Source: JBCDBY01 sp039182715 (GTDB lineage: Bacteria > Planctomycetota > PLA2). From it: 8,889 bases of DNA. The DNA lies in NCBI GenBank assembly GCA_039182715.1, contig JBCDBY010000193.1, positions 1 through 8,889 on the forward strand, given 5' to 3'. The translations under genes were made by a program, and so were the position numbers. This document shows, in pieces, positions 1 through 7,090 of this stretch; the stretch's first letter is position 1, and each line of letters opens with the position of its first letter. The notes beneath the pieces are model-generated. The model did no database searches. It was not told the origin of the DNA and saw only the letters and a list, made by a program, of their open reading frames with translations.

Positions 1-892
1 CCGTTATGTCCCAGTCGACCTGCGTGGCGAGCGTGATCGTCGCGGTGTCGTCGTCGCCGGCGACGCCCTCGAACTCCGTGTGGCGCAGGCCCGCCAGCAG
101 CGAGACGTCCCAGTCGGCCGAGCCCTTGTCGATGCCGCGGTTGAGGATGAAGTAGCCGAGGCCGGGCTGCAGCGTCGCGCGCACCGCGATGTTCTGGAAC
201 GGATCGCGGTAGAGCTCCAGCGAGAACGGCGTGACGAACAGACGCTGGTCGATGAACCGGTCGTAGCGCGTCGTCAGCCGCTGATTCTGGGCGATCTCCT
301 CGTTGTTCGCGGTCACGAGGTTGCCCACGTAGTCGAGCTCGAAGCGGCTGCTCGGCTTGCGGCGGCGGAGCTTGAGCTGGAAGGTCGTATCGACCTGCTC
401 CGTGTTGCCCGTGCGCGCCGTGAGGCCGTAGCTGAGCTTGCCGGACCAGAATTGCCACCAGCGATCGCCGCCCGGGACGATGCCCAGGAGGTCCTCGCGG
501 GAGAACACCAGGTACCGGTCCTCGTCCTCGCGCACGACGACCGTGTTGTTCTTCACGATGACCGGCCCCTGGATCGAGGTGCGGTCGGCGCGCACGACCG
601 ACATCACGCGCGGCGTGCGCAGCTCCTTCACCTTGCGCCACTTGAAGGTCTTGTCCTTCAGTTCCTTGCTCTTGAATTCCAGGATCTGGTTGCGCAGGTA
701 CTTGAAGTCGCCGCGCAGCCACTCGTTGGAGGTGAGCTGGATCCAGTCCTCCTCCTCGGGGAACGGGTCGTCGCTGCGCGGCGGCTCGTACGGCGGTTCG
801 GCGGTCGTGTACTCCGGGATGGGAAACGAAGGGTCCCTGCCGTCGGTCGCGCAGGCGACCAGCAGGAGCATCGATGCCCCGAGGAACCGCAA
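1..892 (-). CDS. DUF481 outer-membrane beta-barrel protein, predicted lipoprotein (C-terminus off window)
   Basis: The protein belongs to the DUF481 (YdiY-like, 'salt-induced outer membrane protein') group, a predicted outer-membrane barrel of unknown biochemical role. The 297 visible residues begin with a short hydrophobic leader ending in a lipobox (Leu11-Val12-Ala13-Cys14). A Pro/acidic linker follows (about 20-50), then a small domain (about 50-140, with GDFKYLRNQILEFKSKELKD). A Trp-rich hinge (DRWWQFWSGKLSYG, 143-156) leads into alternating beta strands typical of the family (LTARTGNTEQVDTTFQLKL, 157-175). The reading frame stays open to the left edge. I chose the TTG at 892-890 because the first ATG (871-869) would leave only six residues before the lipobox Cys, too short for a signal peptide; from TTG an Arg sits at position 2. 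The start lies 4 bases after the stop of the upstream patatin gene, suggesting co-translation. The family call is firm; the lipidation and start are inference. Confidence 0.82.
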   Translation of the reverse strand, partial: MRFLGASMLLLVACATDGRDPSFPIPEYTTAEPPYEPPRSDDPFPEEEDWIQLTSNEWLRGDFKYLRNQILEFKSKELKDKTFKWRKVKELRTPRVMSVVRADRTSIQGPVIVKNNTVVVREDEDRYLVFSREDLLGIVPGGDRWWQFWSGKLSYGLTARTGNTEQVDTTFQLKLRRRKPSSRFELDYVGNLVTANNEEIAQNQRLTTRYDRFIDQRLFVTPFSLELYRDPFQNIAVRATLQPGLGYFILNRGIDKGSADWDVSLLAGLRHTEFEGVAGDDDTATITLATQVDWDIT

Positions 893-896
893 TCCG

Positions 897-2063
897 CTAC
901 CGGCCGTCCGTGAAGTAGGGGGGCAGCGAGGACCACGCGTCGCCGCGTCGTCCCGCTTCGAAGCCCACCTGGAAGAGCGCCTGCATGTACTTCGGGTCGA
1001 ACGTCTCTTCGGCTTGCTCGTCGAAGTCGTCGGGAATCGCCGTGCGGCGGAACGCGATCCCGTCGCGTTTGCAGTTGAGGTAGATGCGGTAGATGTTGCC
1101 GATGGTGTTGGCGCGCACCAGCGCCTCGATGGTGCGTCCGGCGATCGTGAAGAACTTGCGGTCCACGGCCTGGAAGTCGGGGCGCAGCCGCCCGTTCTGG
1201 ATCACGTACGCGGTCGGCTCGCCCTCGACCTGGAGATTGCGCAACACGCGGCCCCAGTCGAGGCTCTCCGGATAGAGGAAGACCTGGAGCGTCGCCGCGC
1301 CGTCGACGTGCAGCTCGTCGTAGGCGGCGTCGTTCGCCTCCACTTGGAAGAGCACCGGCGGGAACGCGCCCGGGATCGCGGCGGAGGCGAGCAGCACGCG
1401 CCGGAAGAGGTCGTAGCGGCCCGGGCTGTCGCTGCTCGCGATGATGCCCATGCTCCAGATCATGGGGCGCTTCGCGTCGAGGTGCGTGGTGCCGACGAGC
1501 AGGACGCGCCCCTTGCGGTACTCCTCCGCGACGGCATCGATGAGCGCGTCCGGGTAGTACTCCCGGATCTTGCGCTTGAGCCCCTCGACGGTCGCCGCCG
1601 CGTCGCTCTGCAGGATGGAGAGCAGGCCCTTCTCCTTGACCAGGTCCTTGGTCGAGAGCGTGGTGAAGACCGACTTGAGCCGGTCGTCGTACGCCGAGCC
1701 GAGAAACGCGAAGGGCGCGATGAGCGCGCCGGCGCTGACGCCCGCCACGATCTCGAACTCCGGCCGCTTGCCGGTCTCGGTCCAGCCGCAGAGCAGCCCC
1801 GCGCCGTACGCGCCGTTCTGGCCCCCGCCCGAAACTGCGAGGTAGTTGTGGTCGTTGCCGGCCAGCGCAGGGAACTGCGCCCGCAACTTCTCCCCGGACA
1901 GCTCCACGAACGGATTCCAGTAGTCCGGCTCCGTGTCCGCCCAGTCCCGCGCCAACGGAATGCCCGGAATCGTCGCGTCCAGGTGCAGCTCGGCCGGGAC
2001 GGCCTGTCGGGGCTGCGTGGACGAGCACGCGGCCAGGAGAACGAAGAGCACGAGCGCCCGCAT
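897..2063 (-). CDS. Patatin-like phospholipase lipoprotein B (second of a tandem pair)
   Basis: A 388-residue patatin-family acyl hydrolase, predicted to release fatty acids from phospholipids with a Ser-Asp dyad. A lipoprotein signal ends in Leu10-Ala11-Ala12-Cys13, so the protein should be membrane-anchored outside the cytoplasm. The patatin elements are all present: oxyanion-hole loop GGGQNG at 79-84, nucleophile elbow G-V-S-A-G with Ser110, and the DG motif with Asp254 (LHVDGAAT). The patatin fold covers roughly 70-265. A C-terminal region of about 120 residues has no motif I recognise but is shared with the neighbouring paralogue (FDPKYM...VGFEAG). ATG at 2063 places the lipobox correctly; a GGGG run just upstream is a weak ribosome-binding candidate. 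It starts 22 bases after the paralogue ends and stops 4 bases before the DUF481 gene. True substrate (phospholipid, lysophospholipid or another ester) is unknown. Confidence 0.9.
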   Translation of the reverse strand: MRALVLFVLLAACSSTQPRQAVPAELHLDATIPGIPLARDWADTEPDYWNPFVELSGEKLRAQFPALAGNDHNYLAVSGGGQNGAYGAGLLCGWTETGKRPEFEIVAGVSAGALIAPFAFLGSAYDDRLKSVFTTLSTKDLVKEKGLLSILQSDAAATVEGLKRKIREYYPDALIDAVAEEYRKGRVLLVGTTHLDAKRPMIWSMGIIASSDSPGRYDLFRRVLLASAAIPGAFPPVLFQVEANDAAYDELHVDGAATLQVFLYPESLDWGRVLRNLQVEGEPTAYVIQNGRLRPDFQAVDRKFFTIAGRTIEALVRANTIGNIYRIYLNCKRDGIAFRRTAIPDDFDEQAEETFDPKYMQALFQVGFEAGRRGDAWSSLPPYFTDGR

Positions 2064-2071
2064 CGCGCCCC

Positions 2072-2100
2072 AAGATAGAGGATCGCTACTCCGGCGTCAC
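2072..2100 (-). promoter_or_regulatory. Possible sigma70-type promoter for patatin B, near-leaderless
   Basis: Read on the minus strand, GTGACG (2100-2095; four of six matches to TTGACA), a 17-base spacer and TATCTT (2077-2072; four of six to TATAAT) lie across the end of patatin A. The -10-like hexamer ends 8 bases before the ATG at 2063, so transcription from it would begin only about 2 bases ahead of the start codon. Spacing is ideal but each hexamer is a partial match, and one such pair may occur by chance. Confidence 0.22.
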
Positions 2101-3258
2101 TTCGAACGCGGGCGGCGTGTCCATCCACCCCTCGCCCGACTTTCCGAGCGCGAACCCGACCGCGAACAGCGACTTCATGTAGTCCGGGTCGAAGAACTCC
2201 TTCGAAGGCACGAGGAAGCCGTCCGGGATGGCGATCAGGTTGAATTCGATGTCGTCGCGCAGGCAGGTGTTGTAGATGCGGTGCAGGTCGCCTTCGCCCT
2301 GCGTGCGGAGAAGCGTCTGGATGCTCGCGCCGGCGATGTCGAAGAACTTCGGCTTCACCTGGGCGGGCATCGGCGACAGCTTCCAGTTGCGGACGATGAA
2401 GGCGCGTGGCTTGCCCTTCACGCGAAGTTCGCGCGTGAACACCGTCCAGTCGACTGCCGTGGGGTACAGGAAGACCTGCGCCGTCGCGCCGCCGTCGACG
2501 TGCAGTTCGTCGAAGCGCTTGCCGCGGGCGACGACGTCGAACAGCACGGGCGGGAAGAGGCCGGGGATCGACGCCGAGGCGAGCAGCACGTCGCGTACGA
2601 GGTCGTAGCGCTCCGGCCGGTCGCTGCGGGCGATCTCGCCGATGTTCCAGAGCACGGGACGGCGCGCGTCGAGGTTGGTCGTCCCGATGAGCAGCAGACG
2701 CCCCCGCGCATACTCGCGCGCAACGGCGTCGATCATCGCGTCCGTCACGAGTTCGCGGATGCGGGCGCGCAGCCCGTCGACGTCGGCTGCCGCGTCGCTC
2801 GTGATCGTCGCGAGCCAGTTCCGCTGGCGGATCAGGTCGTCGGTCTTCGTCTGCGTATAGGCCGCCTCGAGAACCGCGTCGTACTCCGGACCGAGGAAGG
2901 CGAAGATCGCGGTCAGGGCGCCCGCGCTGATGCCGGAGACGACCTGGAACTCCGGCCGGTTGCCCGCCTTGGTCCAGCCGCAGAGCAGGCCCGCGCCGAA
3001 GGCACCATTGGCGCCGCCGCCCGAAAGCGCGAGATAGGAGTGCTCGACGCCGACGAGGGCGGGCCAGTCGGCGCGCATCTCCTCACCGGGCAGCTCGACG
3101 TGACGCTTCCAGTAGGAGGCGGGCGCGTCACCCCACTCGCGGGCCAACGGGATGCCCTCGACCTGCGCCTGCTCGGAGAGTGCGTCGGGGATCGCGTTGC
3201 GCTTCGGGGCGGAAGCGCACGCGGCCAGGAGCAAAAGCAGTCCGATCGTCGATCGCAT
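2086..3258 (-). CDS. Patatin-like phospholipase lipoprotein A (first of a tandem pair)
   Basis: A 390-residue patatin-family lipid acyl hydrolase with a lipoprotein signal (Leu11-Ala12-Ala13-Cys14). The catalytic elements are intact: GGGANG at 80-85, G-I-S-A-G with nucleophile Ser111, and Asp255 in LHVDGGAT. It aligns almost without gaps to the downstream gene, sharing IPLAR-W near residue 37, GAGLLCGW at 88-95, GTT-LDA-RP at 192-201, VLLASA-IPG-FPPVLF at 224-240 and QVFLYP at 261-266, so the two arose by tandem duplication. The C-terminal 120 or so residues are also conserved between the copies, which suggests an extension specific to this subfamily. ATG at 3258 is 15 bases after the trxB stop; the nearest purine-rich stretch (GGAG) overlaps that stop and is too distant for ordinary Shine-Dalgarno spacing. 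Both copies look catalytically competent; whether they differ in substrate cannot be read from the sequence. Confidence 0.9.
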   Translation of the reverse strand: MRSTIGLLLLLAACASAPKRNAIPDALSEQAQVEGIPLAREWGDAPASYWKRHVELPGEEMRADWPALVGVEHSYLALSGGGANGAFGAGLLCGWTKAGNRPEFQVVSGISAGALTAIFAFLGPEYDAVLEAAYTQTKTDDLIRQRNWLATITSDAAADVDGLRARIRELVTDAMIDAVAREYARGRLLLIGTTNLDARRPVLWNIGEIARSDRPERYDLVRDVLLASASIPGLFPPVLFDVVARGKRFDELHVDGGATAQVFLYPTAVDWTVFTRELRVKGKPRAFIVRNWKLSPMPAQVKPKFFDIAGASIQTLLRTQGEGDLHRIYNTCLRDDIEFNLIAIPDGFLVPSKEFFDPDYMKSLFAVGFALGKSGEGWMDTPPAFEVTPE

Positions 3259-3273
3259 CGAACGACCGGGGGT

Positions 3274-4221
3274 CTACTCCTGCGCCGCCAGCCAGCGCTC
3301 CGCCTGGAGCGCCGCCATGCAGCCGGTGCCGGCGGCGGTGACCGCCTGGCGCCAGACCCAGTCCTGCACGTCGCCCGCGGCGAAGACGCCCTCGACGGTC
3401 GTCTCGGTCGTGCCCGGGGCCACCTTCAGGTACCCGTTGTCGTGCTTCTCGAGAATGCCGTCGAACAGGTCGGTCATCGGCGTGTGGCCGATCGCGAGGA
3501 AGAAGCCCTCGATGGCGATCTGCGACTCCTCGCCGTCCTGGGTGTTCTTGAGGCGCAGGCCGGTGACCTTGTCCTCTTCGACGCCGAGCACCTCCTCGAC
3601 GGTCGTGTTCCACAGCACCTCGATCTTCGGGTTGTCGAAGACGCGCTGCTGCATCGCCTTGCTGGCGCGCAGCTCGTCGCGGCGGTGAATGAGCTTGACC
3701 GACTTGCAGAGCGCGGCGAGATAGGTCGCCTCCTCCGCCGCGGTATCGCCGCCACCGACCACCGCGACGTCCATGTCGCGGAAGAACGCGCCGTCGCAGA
3801 CCGCGCACGCGCTGACGCCCTTGTTCTTGAGCTTCTCCTCGCTCTCCAGGCCGAGGTAGTTGGCGCGCGCGCCGGTCGAGATGATGACCGTCTCCGCGAG
3901 ATAGGGCTCGTCGCGTTCCGCCCAGACCTTGAACGGGCGCTCGGAGAAGTCGACCTTGCGCACGTCCTCGGTGATGAACGCGGTGCCCTGCTTCTCCGCC
4001 TGCCCGCGCATGCGGCCCATCAGCTCGGGGCCGGTGATCGCGTCGAACCCGGGGTAGTTCTCGACGTCGGTCGTGAACATGAGCTGGCCGCCGGGAATGA
4101 GGCCGCCGGCGTTGAAGCCCTCGATGCAGAGCGGCTCCAGGTTGGCGCGGGCGGCGTAGATGGCGGCGGTGAGCCCGGCGGGGCCGGAGCCGATGATGAT
4201 GGTCTTGCGGACTTCGGACAT
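3274..4221 (-). CDS. trxB: Thioredoxin-disulfide reductase
   Basis: A cytoplasmic flavoenzyme that uses NADPH to reduce thioredoxin. At 315 residues it has the usual length of the low-molecular-weight bacterial enzyme and all its landmarks: N-terminal FAD-binding GSGPAG (11-16), the redox-active pair Cys139-Ala-Val-Cys142 followed by Asp143 (CAVCDGAFF), the NADPH-binding glycine loop GGGDTAAEEA (156-165), the HRRDELRASK segment (179-188) whose arginines are expected to bind the 2'-phosphate of NADPH, and the C-terminal FAD motif GVFAAGDVQD (278-287). The ATG at 4221 is preceded by AAAGGAAG, the only convincing Shine-Dalgarno sequence in the window. No thioredoxin gene is visible nearby. The gene lies 39 bases after the M3 peptidase gene, the widest gap in the cluster, so it may be translated independently of its neighbours. 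Confidence 0.96.
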   Translation of the reverse strand: MSEVRKTIIIGSGPAGLTAAIYAARANLEPLCIEGFNAGGLIPGGQLMFTTDVENYPGFDAITGPELMGRMRGQAEKQGTAFITEDVRKVDFSERPFKVWAERDEPYLAETVIISTGARANYLGLESEEKLKNKGVSACAVCDGAFFRDMDVAVVGGGDTAAEEATYLAALCKSVKLIHRRDELRASKAMQQRVFDNPKIEVLWNTTVEEVLGVEEDKVTGLRLKNTQDGEESQIAIEGFFLAIGHTPMTDLFDGILEKHDNGYLKVAPGTTETTVEGVFAAGDVQDWVWRQAVTAAGTGCMAALQAERWLAAQE

Positions 4222-4224
4222 GAT

Positions 4225-4232
4225 CTTCCTTT
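4225..4232 (-). promoter_or_regulatory. Shine-Dalgarno site of trxB
   Basis: Read on the minus strand, AAAGGAAG lies 3 bases ahead of the ATG at 4221 and its GGA core about 5-7 bases ahead. This is a good match to anti-Shine-Dalgarno pairing and fixes the trxB start. None of the other starts in the window has an equally clear site. Confidence 0.6.
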
Positions 4233-4260
4233 GATTCCGGCGGGCGGCGCCCGTTTCGTT

Positions 4261-6075
4261 CTACTGCTGGTTCTCGATCCAGCGGGCGTACTTGTCGCAG
4301 ACCGTCTCGAAGGAATCGTCCTTCGTCGAGGCGATGGTCTCGTTGCCGTGCGCGACGGTGAACGTCCCCTGCAGCTCGATCGCGCCGTCGAAGGCGGGGA
4401 TCGACTCCGCCTTGGCGACCATCTTCTTCGCCTCTTCGACCGCCTCGTCCGGCGTGCGGCTGGCGGCGCGCGCGAGCGCATCGGCCGAGACCGTCTCGCC
4501 GGTCATCTCCTCGATGAAGGCGGGAAAGCTCTTCGAGTTGCCCGGCTTCCAGTAGACGCGCTGCATCTCCGGCCCGATCTTCGGGTTGTCCATGAGGTGG
4601 CCGTCGCGGCGGAGGAAGTGCTCGCGCGTCTGTTCCACGCCCATCAGCGCCAGCACGTAGCCGTGGTAGTAGGCGCTCGACTCGCCGGCGAGCAGGTGGG
4701 GCACGCTCAGCGCCGGGCGCGAGGCGTCCATGCCGAGGCACTCGTTCTCCACCCGACGCAGCTCGGCGAGCACGCGCTCGGCGGTCAGCTCGTCGTCGGG
4801 GATCTCGTAGATCGTGCGCTCCGCATAGCAGATGGTGCACATCGCGCGCAGCGAGCTCGCCTCGGCGCGTTGGCGGACGCGGATCGCCTTCTCCACCAGC
4901 TCGAAGGGCATCGCCTCGCCGTCGGCGGTCTGCGCATAGCGCATCTGCCAGTCGGCGTCGTTGAGGATCGAGTCGAGGAACATGCTCTGCACCTCGGCGA
5001 ACGCCACCGACGTCGGCGCGAACTCCTGGCTGAAACAGGGTGCGGGCATGTCGACGTTGGCGAAGTGCGCGGCGTGGCCGCCCTCGTGGAAGAGCGTTTC
5101 CGTCGCGCGCTTGCCGGAACCGACCATGCCGGGGATGGCGTTGGCGGTGAACTGCACGCGCGCCGGCACCCAGTCGCCGCTGTCGCGCCAGCTCGGCACC
5201 GGTCCGTGGCAGAAGCCGTTCTCGTACTTGCCCTTGCGATCGACGAGGTCGAGCACCATGGTCGCGTCGCGGTACTCCACGCCGAGCGCCGCGAAGCTGC
5301 GGCCCCAGCGCTCGAGCGCGCGCGAGAAGGGGAAGTAGGGGTCGAGCTCCTTCGTCACGTCGCCGGCCATGGCGTAGCGGAAGTTCCACGGCTTGCAGTC
5401 GGCGGGGTCCATCGAGCGGAGCGTCTCGGCGTGCCGGTCGGCGGTCTTCGCCATGAGCTCGTCGAGGAGCACGAAGATCTCCTTCTTGCTCATGCCTTCG
5501 ACGCGCTTCACCTTCCAGTCGTAGTAGTCCTCGCCGCCCAGCATGCGGCCGAGCCTGTTGCGCGCGCGCACGACGTCGATGTAGCCGTTCGCAAGCACGT
5601 GCGGCTCGATGGCGCGCATGCCCTCCCAGGCCGCCTTGCGCATCCGCTCGTCGTCGTCCACCGACGTCATCGTGCCGAGCTTGACCGAACTGGCGCTGAC
5701 GAACTCGCCGCTGTCGGGGTCGGTGTAGCCGAGCTTCATCGCGCCGCGCGCGCGGGCAAGCGCGCCCTCGAGGTCGATGATCGCCGCCGCCAGCTCGCGG
5801 CCCTCCGCGGAGTCGATGCCGTGCGCCTCGAGCATGTGCACCCAGCCCTCGATCGCGATGCGGTCGTCGCCCTTCGCGGCGTCGAGGGCGGCACGCGCGT
5901 CGGCGAGGCGCGTCGGGTCCTGCAGCCAGGCGGCGAGTTCCTTCTCCTTCGCGTCGAGCGCGGCGCGCGCCTTGTCGGCGTCTTCGGTCAGCCCCATGTA
6001 GGCGTTCCAGAAGGCGTCCTCCTTGGCGGTGTGGAGGCGAGCGTAGTCGTGGGAGAGATCGGCGGCGGTCACCAT
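4261..6075 (-). CDS. M3-family zinc metallopeptidase (oligopeptidase, PepF/thimet-like)
   Basis: A 604-residue peptidase with no signal peptide, so probably a cytoplasmic enzyme that trims short peptides. The zinc site is His330-Glu331-Gly-Gly-His334 within TETLFHEGGHAAHF. A Glu at 361 (FAEVQSMFLD), 31 residues after His330, is the likely third ligand, close to the spacing known for M3 enzymes. Upstream, DLVDRKGKYENGFCHG (276-291) matches the Asp-Leu...Lys...Gly segment before the active site in PepF-like members. Downstream, PHLLAGESSAYYHGYVLA (459-476) matches the substrate-binding His/Tyr loop of M3, and PGNSKSFPAFIEEMTGE (511-527) the family's C-terminal segment. The N-terminal 200 residues are mostly helical and charged. 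ATG at 6075 is 13 bases after the glycosyltransferase stop. M32 carboxypeptidase was considered because of HEGGHA, but the C-terminal motifs and length favour M3. The exact subfamily is uncertain. Confidence 0.88.
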   Translation of the reverse strand: MVTAADLSHDYARLHTAKEDAFWNAYMGLTEDADKARAALDAKEKELAAWLQDPTRLADARAALDAAKGDDRIAIEGWVHMLEAHGIDSAEGRELAAAIIDLEGALARARGAMKLGYTDPDSGEFVSASSVKLGTMTSVDDDERMRKAAWEGMRAIEPHVLANGYIDVVRARNRLGRMLGGEDYYDWKVKRVEGMSKKEIFVLLDELMAKTADRHAETLRSMDPADCKPWNFRYAMAGDVTKELDPYFPFSRALERWGRSFAALGVEYRDATMVLDLVDRKGKYENGFCHGPVPSWRDSGDWVPARVQFTANAIPGMVGSGKRATETLFHEGGHAAHFANVDMPAPCFSQEFAPTSVAFAEVQSMFLDSILNDADWQMRYAQTADGEAMPFELVEKAIRVRQRAEASSLRAMCTICYAERTIYEIPDDELTAERVLAELRRVENECLGMDASRPALSVPHLLAGESSAYYHGYVLALMGVEQTREHFLRRDGHLMDNPKIGPEMQRVYWKPGNSKSFPAFIEEMTGETVSADALARAASRTPDEAVEEAKKMVAKAESIPAFDGAIELQGTFTVAHGNETIASTKDDSFETVCDKYARWIENQQ

Positions 6076-6088
6076 GGGACCGCCGAGT

Positions 6089-7081
6089 CTACCCGCGCAC
6101 CGGACCTTCGGAAGCGACCTGTTCGAGCAGCCGTTCGAGCTCTTCGAAGATCCGGTCGGGCGCGAAGCGGGCGCGGGCGCGGGCCGCTTCGTCCGGGCGC
6201 GGGCCGGGTTGCGTGGCCTCGATCGCGGCCGCGAGCGCGACGGGATCCTCGGACGGCACGAAGCGCGCGTCGGGCACCACCTCCGGCAGGCTGCCGACCT
6301 CGGTCGCGATGACGGGAAGGGCCGCGATCGTCGCCTCGACGGCCGAGTAGCAGAATCCCTCGTAGCGCGACGAGACGACCATCAGGTCGGCGGCGGCGTA
6401 GACCGGCCGCACGTCCTCGAGGTGTCCCAGGAAGCGGACGCGATCGCCGTACGGCGCGGCGAGCGGCTCCAGCTCCTCGCGCGCCCGTCCCTCGCCCGCA
6501 ATCGCGAGCGTCCAGTCGCGCTGCAGCTTCCCGACCGCTTCGAGCAGAACGTCGAAGCCTTTCACCGCGACGAGCCGCCCGACGGCGCAGATGCGCAGGG
6601 GCATGCCGGGCTCCGCGGCGGCCGGCTCGAAGGGCACCGGGTTGTAGATGCGCGTGATGCGCTCGGGCGGGAACCACGGCAGCGACTCCTGCACGACGGC
6701 GCGGGTCGCGTCGGAGTTGACCAGCACGTGGCAGAGCGCATGCAGTTCCTTGCGTCCCCACATGCGGTCCTTGAGCGGACGCGGCACGCCCTTGCGCAGC
6801 AGCAGTCCGTGTGCGGGTCGCGTCTTGAACTGCATGAGGTGCTTGACGTCCTTCTTGCGCGAGTTGCACAGCATGACGTCGGTCTTGCGCCCCTGGAACG
6901 GATCGATCTCCTCGCTCACCAGTTCGAGACCGGTGGGGCGCAGCCGCTCCTGCAGCTGCGATCCCTCGCGCACCAGCACGCGCACCTCGTGTCCGCGTGC
7001 GGCGAGTTCGTTCGCGGCATCGAAGAACCAGAACTCGCCGCCGCCCCACGAGGGATTGAGGTTCGACAGCAGGAGGTGCAC
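6089..7081 (-). CDS. GT4-family glycosyltransferase (GT-B fold)
   Basis: A 330-residue retaining glycosyltransferase of the WaaG/group-1 type, which transfers a sugar from a nucleotide-sugar donor, probably to a glycolipid or surface glycan at the cytoplasmic face of the inner membrane. The N-terminal acceptor domain begins with NPSWGGGEFWFFDAANELAARGHEV (pieces within 9-33), the Gly-rich loop usual in the family. The donor domain carries VGRLVAVKGFDVLLEA (167-182, with Lys174), GEGRAREEL (196-204) and the EX7E signature Glu241...Glu249 (EGFCYSAVE). The start is GTG at 7081, directly followed by the conserved opening strand; it sits 9 bases after the uup stop without a Shine-Dalgarno site. 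The protein is somewhat short for GT4 because the segment between residues about 55 and 70 is compressed. Sugar and acceptor cannot be deduced, and no LPS or capsule gene lies alongside. Confidence 0.9.
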   Translation of the reverse strand: MHLLLSNLNPSWGGGEFWFFDAANELAARGHEVRVLVREGSQLQERLRPTGLELVSEEIDPFQGRKTDVMLCNSRKKDVKHLMQFKTRPAHGLLLRKGVPRPLKDRMWGRKELHALCHVLVNSDATRAVVQESLPWFPPERITRIYNPVPFEPAAAEPGMPLRICAVGRLVAVKGFDVLLEAVGKLQRDWTLAIAGEGRAREELEPLAAPYGDRVRFLGHLEDVRPVYAAADLMVVSSRYEGFCYSAVEATIAALPVIATEVGSLPEVVPDARFVPSEDPVALAAAIEATQPGPRPDEAARARARFAPDRIFEELERLLEQVASEGPVRG

Positions 7082-7090
7082 GGGAAGAGT

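Noticed and set aside
869..871. ATG as the start of the DUF481 gene
   Set aside because: It would leave only six residues ahead of the lipobox Cys; the in-frame TTG at 892 gives a workable signal sequence. Not fully excluded.
80..2078. Plus-strand open frames of 277 and 546 codons opposite the DUF481 and patatin B genes
   Set aside because: They are low-complexity, Arg-rich translations antisense to genes with clear family motifs, a by-product of high GC codon use.
4241..4253. GC hairpin CGGGC-GCC-GCCCG as a terminator
   Set aside because: The stem is only 5 base pairs with no T-run after it, and such palindromes are common by chance at this GC content.
5074..5088. M32 carboxypeptidase identity for the HEGGH metallopeptidase
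   Set aside because: The HEGGHA string resembles M32, but the 604-residue length, the HLLAGESSAYYHGY loop and the PGNSKS segment match M3.
1933..6312. A 1459-codon open frame on the plus strand opposite patatin A, trxB and the M3 peptidase
   Set aside because: Its codons are the exact reverse complements of the codons in those three genes, which share one register. It stays open simply because they hardly use TTA, CTA or TCA codons. Its product is Arg/Ala/Val/His-rich with no family motif.
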